Shown piece by piece: positions 45,786 through 56,333 of a stretch of 64,000 nt of DNA. Source of the stretch: Acidobacteriota bacterium (GTDB lineage: Bacteria; Acidobacteriota; Terriglobia; Acidiferrales; UBA7541); NCBI GenBank assembly GCA_003224055.1, contig QHYE01000033.1, forward strand, positions 1 through 64,000, given 5' to 3'. Positions within the stretch are counted from its first letter, which is position 1. Each line of letters starts with the position of its first letter. A program made the position numbers and the translations under genes. The notes beneath the pieces are model-generated. The model did not search any database and was not told where the DNA came from. It saw nothing but the letters and a program-made list of their open reading frames with translations.

Positions 45786-48068
45786 ATGAATCGCAGCGTC
45801 GTGCTCCCTTTTCTCCTGTTCGCAGGACTCTCGCTCGCTCCCTTCGGCAATCATGTGATCGCCGACGAGCAGCCTCTCTTTGGGTACTCCGCGGCATCCT
45901 CCCGCACGGAGCGTCAATGGGAAGAGAAGTTGCGCGCGATTCCCAGTCCCGAGAATCTCCGCGCTTACATGCAGCGACTCTCGGCGCAGCCCCACCACGT
46001 TGGTTCAACCTACGACAAAAACAACGCCGATTGGATCGCTTCCAAATTCAAGGAGTTCGGCCTCGATACACACATTGAACAATTCGACGTTTTATTTCCG
46101 ACGCCGAAAGAACGCGTCGTCGAATTGGTCGAAGGCGGTCCGAAGTTTACCGCCAAACTTCAGGAACCCGCGCTCTCCCAGGATCTCACTTCGAATCAAC
46201 AGACCGAACAGCTGCCAACTTACAACGCGTATTCCATCGACGGTGACGTCACCGCCCCGCTGGTCTACGTCAATTACGGCATTCCTGAAGACTACGAGCA
46301 GCTCGACCGCATGGGCATTTCCGTGCAAGGCAAGATCGTCATCGCTCGCTACTATCACTCGTGGCGCGGAATCAAGCCGAAAGTCGCCGCCGAGCACGGC
46401 GCGGTAGGCTGCCTCATCTACTCCGATCCGCATGAGGATGGATTCGTCCATGGCGAAACCTTTCCGGCCGGACCGTTTCGTCCCCCGGACGGTGTGCAGC
46501 GCGGGAGCGTCGCGGACATGCCGTTCTATCCCGGCGATCCGCTCACGCCTGGCGTGGGCGCCACGAAAGATGCGAAACGGCTGAAGATCGAGGAGGCCGC
46601 CACCATCACAAAAATTCCCGTACTGCCAATTTCTTACGCGGACGCGCAACCACTGCTGGCGGCGCTCACCGGCCGCGTCGCCCCGGAAGGATGGCGCGGC
46701 GGACTCGGAATCACCTACCACGTTGGCCCTGGCCCGGCGAAGGTCCATCTGAAAGTGAAATCGAACTGGGAGATCAAGCCGGTCTACGACGTGATTGGAA
46801 AAATTCAGGGTTTCACTTTTCCCGACGAGTGGGTGATTCGCGGAAACCATCACGATGGCTGGGTGAACGGCGCAGAAGATCCGATTTCCGGGATGGTCGC
46901 GGTGCTCGAAGAGGCGCGCGCGCTTGGGGAGTTGGTGAAGTCCGGATGGAAGCCGAAGCGCACCATCATTTATTGCGCGTGGGACGGCGAGGAACCGGGG
47001 CTTCTCGGCTCCACCGAGTGGGCCGAAGCGCACTATGAAGAATTGCGCGCGCACGGCGTCGCCTACATCAACTCCGACAGCAACGGGCGCGGCTACCTCG
47101 AAGTCGAAGGCTCCCACACGCTCGAAAAGCTTACGAATGACATCGCTCGCGAAATCGCCGATCCGGAGACGAAGCTGACGGTTTGGAAGCGGCATCAGCT
47201 TCACGCTATTGCGGATGCCAAAACGACGGAGCAGCGCGAGGAAATTCGCAAGCGCGCCGATCTTCGCATTCCCGCCCTCGGTTCCGGCTCGGACTACACC
47301 GCATTTCTCCAACACGACGGCGTGGCTTCCCTGAATATCGGTTTTGGCGGAGAAGACGAGGGCGGCATCTATCATTCCATCTACGACGATTTTTACTGGT
47401 TCACGCACTTCAGCGACACGGACTTCGTCTACGGCCGCGCGCTTGCGCAGACCGGAGGGACGGCCGTAATGCGTCTTGCGGACGCAGATCTGCTTCCCTT
47501 CGAGTTTGGAAATTTTGCCGAGACGGTGCAGACCTACCTGAAGGAACTGAAAGCGCTTTCACAAAAAATGCAGGACGACATTCGAGAGCGCAATCGCGAG
47601 ATTGAAGAAGGGGTTTTCAAAGCCACGAACGACCCGAAGAAGCCGCTGATCCCACCCGCGGTGGAAACCGTTCCGCCGCATTTGAATTTCGCGCCTCTGG
47701 AAAATGCTGTCGACGTGCTCACTCGAAGCGCCGCGGAGTATCACAAAGCGCTGGAAGTGACGAATGCGAACGGTGGCGTTGCACTAGCCGCCGACTCGAT
47801 CGCCGAAGTCAACAAAATGCTCATGGATAGTGAGCGCAAACTCACGAATGCAGCGGGACTGCCCAATCGCCCCTGGTTCAGGCACCAGCTCTACGCCCCG
47901 GGCTTTTACACCGGATATGCTGTCAAGACCATGCCCGCTGTCCGCGAAGCGATAGAGCTTAAACAATGGAAACAGGCCGACGAAGCGATCGTGGTCGTCG
48001 CGCAGGTCCTGCAGGATGAGGCCGCGCTGATCGCATCCGCCGCTCAAAAGCTCGGGCAAGCGAGGTGA
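45786..48068 (+). CDS. Exported M28 peptidase, glutamate carboxypeptidase II-like
   Basis: A 760-residue secreted zinc metallopeptidase of the M28B (PSMA-like) group. A signal peptide (MNRSVVLPFLLFAGLSLAPF) is followed by a PA-domain (about 110-300), an M28 catalytic domain and a C-terminal dimerisation domain (about 610-750). Zinc ligands are in NHHDGWVNG, WDGEEPGLLGS, INSDSNG and GGIYHSIYDD. Members release acidic C-terminal residues from peptides or folates. GGAGGAAT precedes ATG 45786, a clear start. It fits extracellular peptide scavenging together with the M20 and OPT genes in this window. Confidence 0.88.
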   Translation: MNRSVVLPFLLFAGLSLAPFGNHVIADEQPLFGYSAASSRTERQWEEKLRAIPSPENLRAYMQRLSAQPHHVGSTYDKNNADWIASKFKEFGLDTHIEQFDVLFPTPKERVVELVEGGPKFTAKLQEPALSQDLTSNQQTEQLPTYNAYSIDGDVTAPLVYVNYGIPEDYEQLDRMGISVQGKIVIARYYHSWRGIKPKVAAEHGAVGCLIYSDPHEDGFVHGETFPAGPFRPPDGVQRGSVADMPFYPGDPLTPGVGATKDAKRLKIEEAATITKIPVLPISYADAQPLLAALTGRVAPEGWRGGLGITYHVGPGPAKVHLKVKSNWEIKPVYDVIGKIQGFTFPDEWVIRGNHHDGWVNGAEDPISGMVAVLEEARALGELVKSGWKPKRTIIYCAWDGEEPGLLGSTEWAEAHYEELRAHGVAYINSDSNGRGYLEVEGSHTLEKLTNDIAREIADPETKLTVWKRHQLHAIADAKTTEQREEIRKRADLRIPALGSGSDYTAFLQHDGVASLNIGFGGEDEGGIYHSIYDDFYWFTHFSDTDFVYGRALAQTGGTAVMRLADADLLPFEFGNFAETVQTYLKELKALSQKMQDDIRERNREIEEGVFKATNDPKKPLIPPAVETVPPHLNFAPLENAVDVLTRSAAEYHKALEVTNANGGVALAADSIAEVNKMLMDSERKLTNAAGLPNRPWFRHQLYAPGFYTGYAVKTMPAVREAIELKQWKQADEAIVVVAQVLQDEAALIASAAQKLGQAR

Positions 48069-48097
48069 GTCTTTTCCATAAATTGCGGAGAGCAGAT

Positions 48098-48460
48098 TTA
48101 TCCCGCGCGCGTACCGTTCGGCACGGGGCGTTCTGGAACAGAAAGAACCGGGGTGACGCCATCCGCGTAGCCGATGTCGAATAGCATGCCTTCGGAAATC
48201 TCGCTGGCCATTTTGCGAGGTTTCAGGTTCAGGACAAACAAGGCCTGGCGCCCTTCGATCTCTCGCGGATTTTCACGCTCTTTCTTGATCCCCGCAAGAA
48301 TCGTTCGCGAATGGTCGCCGAAATTCACGGTGAGCTTCATCAGTTTTCCCGAGCCGGGAATTTCTTCCACGCGCTCGATGGTGCCGACGCGGATGTCCAG
48401 TGCCTCGAGCGCTTCGATGCCGACGAGAGGTTTCACAGGTGCGGGAGTGAATTTGTCCAT
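48098..48460 (-). CDS. csaA: tRNA-binding domain protein, CsaA-like
   Basis: A 120-residue OB-fold protein of the CsaA/MetG C-terminal type. DIRVGTIERVEEIPGSGKLMKL and LNLKPRKMASEISEGM are the tRNA-binding family signature, and SEGM-L is typical of CsaA. CsaA is described as a secretion-related chaperone in Bacillus; tRNA binding is inferred by similarity. Its start is 3 bases after the stop of the upstream FMN-binding gene on the same strand, so they form an operon. Confidence 0.87.
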   Translation of the reverse strand: MDKFTPAPVKPLVGIEALEALDIRVGTIERVEEIPGSGKLMKLTVNFGDHSRTILAGIKKERENPREIEGRQALFVLNLKPRKMASEISEGMLFDIGYADGVTPVLSVPERPVPNGTRAG

Positions 48461-48463
48461 GGC

Positions 48464-49129
48464 TCACCGCTTGTAGTGCGCCGCATAGGCGGGAGTCGGA
48501 ATCGAGGGATCGCACCTCTCGTCGCGGATCGGCGCGCCAGAGGTGAGTTGAAGAGGAATCACGCCGGCCCAGATCGGCAATAGATAGTCCGGAGCATCGT
48601 CCTCCGGAGGTCCGACGCGAATCTTGGCGGAAACTTCTGTGAGCGAAAGCCGCAGGATGCTGGTAGCTTTCAACTCTTTCTCGTTCGGCTGGCGCGAATC
48701 CTTCCAGCGGCCCGGGAGAATTTTCTCGGTGAAGAAATGCAGCGCTTCGAGCTTTTCCTCCGGGGCATCGACGAGGACGGCTTTGCCGAGCGCAAGGACG
48801 GAGCGGTAATTCATCGAGTGGTTGAAAACGGAGCGGGCCAGAACGAAGCCGTCCGTGAGTGTCACGGTAATGCAAACGGAGATTCCTTCGCTCACGTTGC
48901 GCAACATGCGGCTTGCCGCGGAACCATGAAAATAAAGCGCGTCACCGATGCGCGCGAACAGCGTTGGGACGACGTACGGCTGGCCATCGATGGAGAATCC
49001 GACGTGGCACACGAAGCCTTCGTCGAGGATTTTGTAAATCGTTCCGCGGTCGTAGGCGCCGCGATGCGATTCGCGCACCACGCGCGTGCGCTCGGTTGGC
49101 GGGATGGTTTCTGGCACAACGCACCTCAT
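48464..49129 (-). CDS. Pyridoxamine 5'-phosphate oxidase-like FMN-binding protein
   Basis: A 221-residue split-barrel flavoprotein. Residues about 10-90 hold the FMN-binding block (DRGTIYKILDEGFVCHVGFSIDGQPYVVPT shortened, then YFHGSAASRMLRN), with a basic tail (KATSILRLSLTEVSAKI). It is of the group that binds FMN or F420, usually with unknown substrate. ATG 49129 is preferred; a TTG at 49165 would add an unlikely N-terminus. It is upstream of csaA with a 3-base gap. Confidence 0.8.
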   Translation of the reverse strand: MRCVVPETIPPTERTRVVRESHRGAYDRGTIYKILDEGFVCHVGFSIDGQPYVVPTLFARIGDALYFHGSAASRMLRNVSEGISVCITVTLTDGFVLARSVFNHSMNYRSVLALGKAVLVDAPEEKLEALHFFTEKILPGRWKDSRQPNEKELKATSILRLSLTEVSAKIRVGPPEDDAPDYLLPIWAGVIPLQLTSGAPIRDERCDPSIPTPAYAAHYKR

Positions 49130-49193
49130 GGAGAAACTTGGCGCTGAGTTGATAGCCGGCGCCAAAGCGGCATGAGTGAGGAGCTACTTTAGT

Positions 49194-49408
49194 TATGCTA
49201 TCACGGCCTTTGAGAACATCGCGGGTTTCCGGCCACAGCTCGCCACGAAGGGACTTCCAATTTGGATGCGGCGGCGGTCATTGACGAAAGAGAATTGAGG
49301 CAACGGGCGAATCCAGAGGACGCAGCAGGCTGCGCCCCTACAACGTCCGCGGAACGTATGAGAAACTAACTGCTCGGAGAAGCCGCCAGTTTGCGGCGGC
49401 ACACAAAA
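49194..49408. other. Intergenic region with repeat hairpin
   Basis: About 215 bases, divergent between the FMN-binding and cysteine desulfurase-like genes. A CGCAG/CTGCG hairpin (49321-49334) followed by CCCCTACAACG is a further member of the CTACA-tailed repeat family. No ORF was accepted. Confidence 0.5.
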
Positions 49409-50686
49409 ATGAGCACACCAGCGATGCAGGGCACGGAAAGCAAAACTTTTGATATTGCCTGGGTGAGGGAGCAGTTTCCTTCGCTGAAATTGCAGGTCAA
49501 AGGCCATGCGGCGGCGTTTCTGGACGGGCCCGCGGGGACGCAGGTGCCGAAGCAGGTGATGGATGCCGTCCAGAACTATTTTCTGAACGCGAATGCGAAC
49601 ACGTACGGTGCGTTTCTAACAAGCCGGCGAACCGATGAAATGATCCGGTCGGCGCGGGGGGCGATGGCGGATTTTTTCAATTGTGATTCGAATGAGGTCG
49701 TGTTCGGACAGAATATGACCACGATCACCTTTGCGCTGGCGCGCGCGATAGGGTGCGAGCTGAAACCCGGCGACGAGATCGTGGTGACCACGCTGGACCA
49801 CGATGCCAATGTTGCGCCGTGGCGCGCGCTGGAAGAAAAAGGCGTGATCATCCGGCAAGCGGATATTCGGGAGGCGGATTGCACGCTGGATTTGGAGGAT
49901 TTGAAGCGAAAGATTTCGGCAAAGACCAAGCTCGTTGCCGTCGGATATGCCTCCAATATCGTGGGCACGATCAATCCCGTCGCAGAGATTACGAAGCTGG
50001 CGCATGCCGCGGGCGCGCTGATGTTTATCGATGCCGTGCACTACGCGCCGCACGGACCGATTGATGTGAAGGTGCTCGATTGCGATTTCCTGGCGTGCTC
50101 GCCGTACAAATTTTTTGGGCCGCACATGGGAACGCTGTACGGCAAGAAAGAACACCTGGAACGGTTCAAGCCTTACAAAGTGCGGCCGGCGACGGACACT
50201 TCTCCGGAATGCTGGGAGACCGGGACGCAAGTACAGGAACTGATCGCGGGGATTGCGGCAGCGGTGGATTACATCGCCGAACTTGGACGGCATTGCGATG
50301 CGACGGTGAAAAATCGGCGCGAGGCTTTACTGGCAGCGTACCGCGCCACGCGACGTTATGAGACAGGGCTTATCACGAGACTCATCGAAGGATTGCTGGC
50401 GATTCCCGGCGTCCGGATCTTCGGCATTACAGACCCGAAACGATTTGACGAGCGCTGCTCGACACTATCGTTCCGTCTGGGCGATCACCATCCAACGGAA
50501 ATCGCAACATTCTTGGGCGAACACGGAATCTTCACTTGGGATGGCAATTTCTACGCGTTGAATTTGTCCGAGCGGCTTGGTGTCGAACAAAAAGGCGGCG
50601 TACTCCGCATCGGCCTAGTGCACTACAACACCGCCGACGAAGTGGAGAGGCTCTTGGCGGCATTGCGCGAGTTCACAATACCATAG
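49409..50686 (+). CDS. Cysteine desulfurase-like class V aminotransferase
   Basis: A 425-residue PLP enzyme of the class V group, like the VC1184 subfamily near SufS/CsdA. The PLP lysine is in [12 protein letters not shown] (Lys234), with DAVHYAPHG (208-216) and THLDHDANV as cofactor-contact blocks. Whether it is a desulfurase, a selenocysteine lyase or another lyase cannot be said; no sufBCDE genes are nearby. A paired hairpin repeat lies after its stop, before gpmI. Start at 49409 is the first in-frame ATG; a weak site precedes it. Confidence 0.8.
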   Translation: MSTPAMQGTESKTFDIAWVREQFPSLKLQVKGHAAAFLDGPAGTQVPKQVMDAVQNYFLNANANTYGAFLTSRRTDEMIRSARGAMADFFNCDSNEVVFGQNMTTITFALARAIGCELKPGDEIVVTTLDHDANVAPWRALEEKGVIIRQADIREADCTLDLEDLKRKISAKTKLVAVGYASNIVGTINPVAEITKLAHAAGALMFIDAVHYAPHGPIDVKVLDCDFLACSPYKFFGPHMGTLYGKKEHLERFKPYKVRPATDTSPECWETGTQVQELIAGIAAAVDYIAELGRHCDATVKNRREALLAAYRATRRYETGLITRLIEGLLAIPGVRIFGITDPKRFDERCSTLSFRLGDHHPTEIATFLGEHGIFTWDGNFYALNLSERLGVEQKGGVLRIGLVHYNTADEVERLLAALREFTIP

Positions 50687-50688
50687 TG

Positions 50689-50782
50689 GGACAGGCATTC
50701 CTGCCTGTCCTGTTTCAGGAATAAGTCTCGGACGTGATTGTGCGGGAAAAGGACAACAAGAAGACAGGCAGGAATGCCTGTC
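50689..50782. repeat. Pair of ACAGGCA palindromic repeats
   Basis: Two hairpins in the 109-base gap before gpmI: 50689-50697 with 50702-50710 (9-bp stem GGACAGGCA/TGCCTGTCC, loop TTCC) and 50763-50770 with 50775-50782 (8-bp stem, loop GGAA) followed by CTACT. They are near-copies of the same unit in opposite orientation, with the first right behind the stop codon of the upstream gene. Confidence 0.72.
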
Positions 50783-50795
50783 CTACTGGAACCAC

Positions 50796-52355
50796 ATGAG
50801 CAAACGACCGAAACCGATTGTGTTGACGGTGCTAGATGGATGGGGATTCCGCGCGGAGACGAAGGGCAACGCGATTGCAGTGGCGAGGAAGCCGGCGTAT
50901 GACGAGCTCATGAAGAAATTTCCGAACACGCTGATCCATACTTCGGGACCATTTGTCGGATTACCGGAAGGGCAGATGGGCAACAGCGAAGTGGGGCACA
51001 TGAACATGGGCGCGGGGCGGATCGTGCACATGGACATCACGCGCATTGATTTGATGATTGCGCAGAAACGGCTGCAAAACGTGCCTCTTTTTCAGCAAGC
51101 GATGGAGCGCGGTCGGACACGGCAACTCCATTTTATCGGCCTGTTGAGCGACGGCGGCGTGCACTCTCACATTCAACACCTGTTTGCGCTTCTGGAGATG
51201 GCGAGAGAGCAAAAAGTGGAAAACGTTTTTGTGCACTGCTTCATGGACGGACGCGACACGCCGCCGAATAACGGGCGGGATTATGTGCGCCAGCTGCAGC
51301 AGAAAATGCGCGAGCTGGGGGGAGGAGAAATCGCGACGCTGGTGGGGCGGTACTACGCGATGGACCGCGACAACCGCTGGGAGCGCATTGAGCTGGCTTA
51401 TCGCCCGCTGGTACACGGCGAAGCGGAGACAAAAACGCATGATCCGGTTGCGGCCTTGCAGAAAAGCTACGAGCAGGGAATCACGGATGAGTTTGTGAAG
51501 CCCATCGTGGTGACCAAGGGGAACGGCATTTCCGCCGCACCAGTGGGATTGATTCGCGACGAGGATGCGGTGATTTTCTTCAATTTCAGGGCAGACCGCG
51601 CGCGACAGATGACCTATGCACTGGCGGCGCCGGACTTTGACAAGTTCCCCGACGCGAAACGGCCGAAGAATCTGTTTTTTGTGGGAATGACGCAGTACGA
51701 CAAAGACTGGCCGTGGTTAAAGTACGTGATTGCGCCGGAAAAACTGGAGCACATCCTGGCGCAAGTGTTCGCGGAGCTGCAGTACAAGAATTTGCGCACG
51801 GCGGAGACGGAGAAGTACGCGCACGTGACTTATTTTTTCAACGGTGGAGTGGAGAAGCCATTTGGCGGTGAGGAACGAATTCTGGTGCCGTCGCCGAAAG
51901 TTGCGACTTACGATTTGAAGCCGGAAATGTCCGCCGCGGGAATCACGGATACGGTGGTGAAGGCTATCGAGAAGGGCGAATTCGACGCCATCATCATGAA
52001 TTACGCGAATGCGGACATGGTGGGCCATTCGGGAAAGTTGGCAGCGGCGATCAAGGCCGTGGAAGCGGTGGACGCAGGGCTCGGGCAGATTTATCAGACG
52101 CTGAAATCGCGGGGAGGCGCGTGGATTATCACCGCGGACCATGGGAATGCCGAGACGATGATCGATCCCGCGACCGGCGGGCCGCATACCTATCACACGA
52201 CGAATCCGGTGCCGTTCATTTTGGTGAGCGATGACGAAAAGATGCGTTTGCGGCCAGGTGGCTCGCTGCGGGATATTGCGCCGACAATGCTGAGCGTGCT
52301 GGGACAGCCGAAGCCCGTGGATATGACGGGAACAGACCTGAGGATGACTTCCTAG
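50796..52355 (+). CDS. gpmI: 2,3-bisphosphoglycerate-independent phosphoglycerate mutase
   Basis: A 519-residue, metal-dependent mutase converting 3- to 2-phosphoglycerate. The catalytic Ser is in MGNSEVGH (Ser64) and the metal-binding Asp in LTVLDGWG (Asp14), with [13 protein letters not shown] and ITADHGNAE in the C-terminal phosphatase domain. The domain order is that of iPGM, and there is no 2,3-BPG-dependent signature. It is followed by a D-2-hydroxyacid dehydrogenase 6 bases downstream. A paired hairpin repeat lies upstream. Product goes to enolase (same strand, 5 kb upstream). Confidence 0.95.
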   Translation: MSKRPKPIVLTVLDGWGFRAETKGNAIAVARKPAYDELMKKFPNTLIHTSGPFVGLPEGQMGNSEVGHMNMGAGRIVHMDITRIDLMIAQKRLQNVPLFQQAMERGRTRQLHFIGLLSDGGVHSHIQHLFALLEMAREQKVENVFVHCFMDGRDTPPNNGRDYVRQLQQKMRELGGGEIATLVGRYYAMDRDNRWERIELAYRPLVHGEAETKTHDPVAALQKSYEQGITDEFVKPIVVTKGNGISAAPVGLIRDEDAVIFFNFRADRARQMTYALAAPDFDKFPDAKRPKNLFFVGMTQYDKDWPWLKYVIAPEKLEHILAQVFAELQYKNLRTAETEKYAHVTYFFNGGVEKPFGGEERILVPSPKVATYDLKPEMSAAGITDTVVKAIEKGEFDAIIMNYANADMVGHSGKLAAAIKAVEAVDAGLGQIYQTLKSRGGAWIITADHGNAETMIDPATGGPHTYHTTNPVPFILVSDDEKMRLRPGGSLRDIAPTMLSVLGQPKPVDMTGTDLRMTS

Positions 52356-52361
52356 TTCACC

Positions 52362-53369
52362 ATGAAACGCACCCAGCCTTCAGAAACCAAACTCGTGATT
52401 TGCGTATGGCACCCGTTTACGGAGTGGCGGCCGAAGCCGGCGATGGCGGAGGCGATTCGAAAGCGGTGGCCGGAAATGCAGGTCTTGCATTTGCCGAATT
52501 ACGACGGGTTGCCAAAGGAATTGCCGGACACGGATATTTTTGTGGGCTACTCGCTGCGGGCGGAGCAATTGAAGGCTGCCAGTAAACTGAAGTGGATTCA
52601 CTCGACGGCGGCGGGCGTGGCGCAATTGATGTACCCGGAGCTGCGCGACTCCGGAATCCTGGTGACGAACCCGAGCGGAATATTTTCGGTGCCCATGGCC
52701 GAGCACACGATGGGCTTGTTGCTGGCGCTGGCGCGGAATTTTCCGGACTCGGTGCGGCACCAGGATCACGCGCACTGGTCGCAGCAGGAATTGTGGGACA
52801 AGCCGCAGCACTTGACGGAAATCAATGGCAAAGTGCTGCTGATCGTGGGCTACGGATCGATCGGGAGGGAAGTGGCGAAGCGGGCAAGAGCCTTCGAGAT
52901 GCGCGTGTGGGGCGTAACGCGATCCGGCGAGGGCGACCGAACGCATGCGGAAAAGATTTTTGCCGCGGCAAAATTGCGCGAGGCTCTGCCGGAAGCCGAC
53001 TATGTCCTAATCGCCGCGCCAGAGACTGCGGAGACGAGGCATCTCATGGGGGCGACGGAGATCGCGAAAATGAAACGCGGCGCAAGGTTGATCTACGTGG
53101 GGCGCGGGTCGCTGCTGGACGAGGCGGCGCTGCTGCGGGCGCTAGAGAGTGGAGCGCTTGGAGGAGCCGCGATCGACGTCGCCAAGTTGGAGCCGTTGCC
53201 GGCGGAGAGCCCGCTCTGGAAGGTGCCGAATTTGTTGATCACACCACACACCAGCGGGGTGAGCGACCGGCTCTGGGACAGGCAGGCAGGGGTCTTGCTC
53301 GAATTGCTGGAGAGATGGTTTGACGGCCGGGAACTATTTAATCGCGTTGATTTTGCGCGGGGGTACTGA
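52362..53369 (+). CDS. D-2-hydroxyacid dehydrogenase
   Basis: A 335-residue NAD(P)-dependent dehydrogenase. The Rossmann motif VGYGSIGREVAKR (GxGxxG at 163-168), catalytic Arg248 (GRGSLLDEAAL), Glu277 (DVAKLEPLP) and His296 (TPHTSG) are present. It resembles glyoxylate/phosphoglycerate-type reductases, but no SerA regulatory domain is present, so the substrate is unresolved. It starts 6 bases after the gpmI stop, indicating co-transcription; the pairing with a 3-phosphoglycerate enzyme is suggestive but not conclusive. Confidence 0.88.
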   Translation: MKRTQPSETKLVICVWHPFTEWRPKPAMAEAIRKRWPEMQVLHLPNYDGLPKELPDTDIFVGYSLRAEQLKAASKLKWIHSTAAGVAQLMYPELRDSGILVTNPSGIFSVPMAEHTMGLLLALARNFPDSVRHQDHAHWSQQELWDKPQHLTEINGKVLLIVGYGSIGREVAKRARAFEMRVWGVTRSGEGDRTHAEKIFAAAKLREALPEADYVLIAAPETAETRHLMGATEIAKMKRGARLIYVGRGSLLDEAALLRALESGALGGAAIDVAKLEPLPAESPLWKVPNLLITPHTSGVSDRLWDRQAGVLLELLERWFDGRELFNRVDFARGY

Positions 53370-53379
53370 AGGAGACCTT

Positions 53380-53429
53380 GGAAAATCGAAATTGGAAAAG
53401 GGTCAGGCTCCAAACGAATTTCGATTTCC
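53380..53429. terminator. Convergent terminator hairpin
   Basis: A 13-bp imperfect stem between GGAAAATCGAAATT and AATTTCGATTTCC, with a 23-base loop, in the short gap between the dehydrogenase and the convergent VWFA gene; could end transcription of both. AT-rich and symmetrical. Confidence 0.5.
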
Positions 53430-53457
53430 ACTTTCGATTTTGCAACTATTAGCTCGA

Positions 53458-54561
53458 TCAATCCCCGACGCCGCTTTTGACGGACTGATAGCCTTCGCGG
53501 GCGTAGATCTGATATTTCTGTTTCTTACCTTTTTGATCCACGATGCTGAGCGGGCCGCCGTCGGGCGCGACCAATTCTACTTTGACTTTGTGAAATTTTC
53601 CGTCCTTCGCGCCGTGAGATGGCGAGTAAGAAATGCTGTACTGATGGCGAAGGAAGGCGGCAACGCTGCGGAACACATCCGGCATCTCGCCGGCGAATTG
53701 GGGAAACCAGGAATAACCCCCGGTTTCCTGCGCGAATGTTCTGAGCTGATTTTCCGCCTGCAGGTAATCCATGTGGCGCGTGCTGCCCATTCCACCGTTC
53801 ATGTCGGCATAATTCTGAAAGGCGCGGCCCAAACCGATGCAGAAGATTGTGACATCGCTCTGCCGAAGCTGTTTCATGGTTTGATCGAGCGTGTGCTTTG
53901 AAAAAGTGTCCACGCCGCTGGCGAGAACGACGATGGACTTCTTGCCCTGTACGTCCTTCAGGCGATCCACAGTTTCGAGAATGGCGTCAAAGACGTTCGA
54001 TTCGCTGAACCCCGGAAAATAAAGGCGGTACAACCCCTGCATGACTTCGTCTTTGTTTTGCGTGAAATCCACCTCGACGCGGGTCCTCATGTCAAACGTT
54101 TCGAGAGCGACCCAGTCCTTTTGCAGCAGTGCGGGGAAGAGCGCCGTGGACCAATACTTTCCAACATAGGCGAAAAAACCACCGTAACCGCGGCTGCTGA
54201 ATTCGAGGAGAAGAACCATGGTGATAGGGGCATCGGTGGCACCGAAGTTGGTGATGGTCTGGGGCGCGCCGTCGTCGAGGATGCGGAAATTTTCCTTTTT
54301 AAGGCCGGGAATGATGTCGCCGTGCTGGGTGGTGGCGACGACGTCGAGCGTGACGATGGGGACGTCCACGGCAATGGCAACACCGGCGTCCGGCGGTTTC
54401 TGTGATGCGTCGGGAGTCTTCGTCGGCGCTGGATTCTGCTGCGGCTGCGCTCCAGGTTGCGGGCCCGTGGGAGCCTGAGCCAGAGCGGTGTGCTCGGTCA
54501 GGGGAAAGACGAGCGCCGTGGCCATGGCTACAAGTACGATAAGCGAGAAGATAGCTTTCAT
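53458..54561 (-). CDS. VWFA-related acidobacterial exported protein
   Basis: A 367-residue exported protein. A signal peptide (IFSLIVLVAMATALVFPL) and a Gln/Pro/Thr-rich linker (about 30-60) precede a von Willebrand factor A-like domain, with VTLDVVATTQHGDIIPGLKKENF shortened, ILDDGAPQTI, and SIVVLASGVDTFS. This matches the VWFA-related domain described in Acidobacteria (TIGR03436) from memory. The classical MIDAS DxSxS reads as LLLEFSSRG here, so metal binding may be altered. Minus-strand, start ATG 54561. Confidence 0.85.
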   Translation of the reverse strand: MKAIFSLIVLVAMATALVFPLTEHTALAQAPTGPQPGAQPQQNPAPTKTPDASQKPPDAGVAIAVDVPIVTLDVVATTQHGDIIPGLKKENFRILDDGAPQTITNFGATDAPITMVLLLEFSSRGYGGFFAYVGKYWSTALFPALLQKDWVALETFDMRTRVEVDFTQNKDEVMQGLYRLYFPGFSESNVFDAILETVDRLKDVQGKKSIVVLASGVDTFSKHTLDQTMKQLRQSDVTIFCIGLGRAFQNYADMNGGMGSTRHMDYLQAENQLRTFAQETGGYSWFPQFAGEMPDVFRSVAAFLRHQYSISYSPSHGAKDGKFHKVKVELVAPDGGPLSIVDQKGKKQKYQIYAREGYQSVKSGVGD

Positions 54562-54761
54562 TTTGAACTCCCGATTCGCGGTCGATAAACCCAGACAAGC
54601 AATGTAACCCGGCGCTCAAAAAGCGCAACGGTTGAATTTTGGCAACGCGGGGCCAAAGCCAAAGTCAGGCGCCCACACCTGCATGTTAGTATGAAGCACA
54701 TTTGATGCAAAACGTTTGCTGAGGCGTTTGCGGGGCAACAGCATAAGAGGAGGAAGGATTC

Positions 54762-56228
54762 GTGAACTGGAATCGCAGGGTGCAGGTTTTGGTGGGAGCG
54801 GCGGCCCTCGCGGCAGCCGCGAGCTTGCCCGTTGCGGCGCAGGCGCCGACTCCGGCGGCGCCGGGAATTCCCGTGAACCCGTCGCTGGTAGGAGATACAT
54901 CAAACGTGGCGAAGGAGGCGCAGGGCTGGCTAGCGGATCTGATTCGAATCAATACCACGAATCCGCCCGGAAATGAGCAAGTTGCCGCAAAATATATCGC
55001 CGGGATACTCGAGAAGGAAGGGATCACCGCAGAAATTCTAGAGCTGACGCCCGGGCGGAGCGCGGTGGTGGCGAGGCTGCGGAGCGCGGCAGTGGCCAAT
55101 CCGGCCAAGGCGCTGCTCTTGGTGGCGCACATGGATGTGGTCGCGGTGGACAAATCCAAGTGGACGGTCGATCCGTTTGGCGGAGTGATCAAAGATGGAT
55201 ACCTGTATGGACGCGGGGCCATCGACGACAAGGGGATGCTGGCAGCAAATCTGGCGGCGTTTGTCGCCTTGAAGCGAGCCAATCTTCGCCTGAATCGCGA
55301 CGTCATTTTCCTGGCAACGGCCGACGAAGAAAACGGAGGCGATGCGAACATCAAGGTTTTGATCGGGAAATACTGGGACAAGTTTGCGGCCGGGTTTTCG
55401 ATCAATGAGGGCGGAAACGTTTTCGTCGTGAAGGGGAAAGTACAGTATGTAGGAGTTCAGGCCAGCGAGAAAGTCTCGGGAAATATAGACGTGATTGCGC
55501 GGGGAAAGTCCGGGCACGCCTCGCAACCGACGAAAGACAACGCAGTCGTGCACCTGGGGGCGGCCGTGGGCAAAATCGGAGCGTATACCGCGCCCGTCCA
55601 CTTGACGGCGATTGTGCGGAGATATTTCGAAGGGCTGGCGCCGCTGGAGGACGACGAAATCGGAAAGTGGATGCGGTCGCTCGATACGTCAGACCGCGGA
55701 GAGCACGCGCAGCGAGTGCTTTCGAACACGAGCCCGCTCTGGAACGCCATGCTGCGAGATACGATTGCGCCCACGATTCTGTCCGCGGGAGTAGCGAACA
55801 ACGTGATACCGGGGGAAGCGCATGCGAATCTGAATGTTCGGTTACTGCCCGGGGACACGATCGAGGCGGTGGTTAGAGACTTGACGAAACTGGTGGATGA
55901 TCCTCTGGTGAAACTCGAAGTCAAGCCAAATGGAGGACTGGCAGCGCCACCGTCGTCGCTGGAGTCGGATTTTTACGCCGTGATTTCGAAAGTCGCGGCG
56001 CAGGAATTCCCGGGCGCAGCCGTGCTGCCGTTTCAGTCCACATGGGCGACGGATTCATCCCAATTGAGATTGCACAACGTGCAGGCGTACGGGCTGGTGC
56101 CATTTCCACTGACGGAGGAAGATTTGAAACGAATGCATGGAGAGGATGAGAGAATACCGCTGGCGGCGTTCAACAAAGGAGTTCACGTGCTGACGCGGAT
56201 CGTGGCCGAATTTGCGGTCACTCGTTAG
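54762..56228 (+). CDS. Exported M20-family metallopeptidase
   Basis: A 488-residue secreted M20 peptidase. A signal peptide ends at PVAAQA. Zinc ligands are in VAHMDVV (His123, Asp125), GRGAIDDKG (Asp156) and TADEENGGD (Glu189/Glu190); a dimerisation insert follows (about 235-350). M20 members are dipeptidases, carboxypeptidases or deacylases. GTG 54762 follows AGGAGGAAGG. It would process peptides outside the cytoplasm, along with M28 and the OPT transporter further on. Confidence 0.88.
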   Translation: MNWNRRVQVLVGAAALAAAASLPVAAQAPTPAAPGIPVNPSLVGDTSNVAKEAQGWLADLIRINTTNPPGNEQVAAKYIAGILEKEGITAEILELTPGRSAVVARLRSAAVANPAKALLLVAHMDVVAVDKSKWTVDPFGGVIKDGYLYGRGAIDDKGMLAANLAAFVALKRANLRLNRDVIFLATADEENGGDANIKVLIGKYWDKFAAGFSINEGGNVFVVKGKVQYVGVQASEKVSGNIDVIARGKSGHASQPTKDNAVVHLGAAVGKIGAYTAPVHLTAIVRRYFEGLAPLEDDEIGKWMRSLDTSDRGEHAQRVLSNTSPLWNAMLRDTIAPTILSAGVANNVIPGEAHANLNVRLLPGDTIEAVVRDLTKLVDDPLVKLEVKPNGGLAAPPSSLESDFYAVISKVAAQEFPGAAVLPFQSTWATDSSQLRLHNVQAYGLVPFPLTEEDLKRMHGEDERIPLAAFNKGVHVLTRIVAEFAVTR

Positions 56229-56333
56229 GAAAGCGAAGAAGCAGGTAAGATAGGCTCGAAAAGAGACGATCGAATCCCAGAGACATCCAGCAAATAATAC
56301 GAACGTACGGGAACTCTCTCCGGCGTCAAGAGC

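Noticed and set aside
46092-47408. Minus-strand frame opposite the M28 peptidase
   Set aside because: Same reason; a shadow of the codon pattern on the plus strand.
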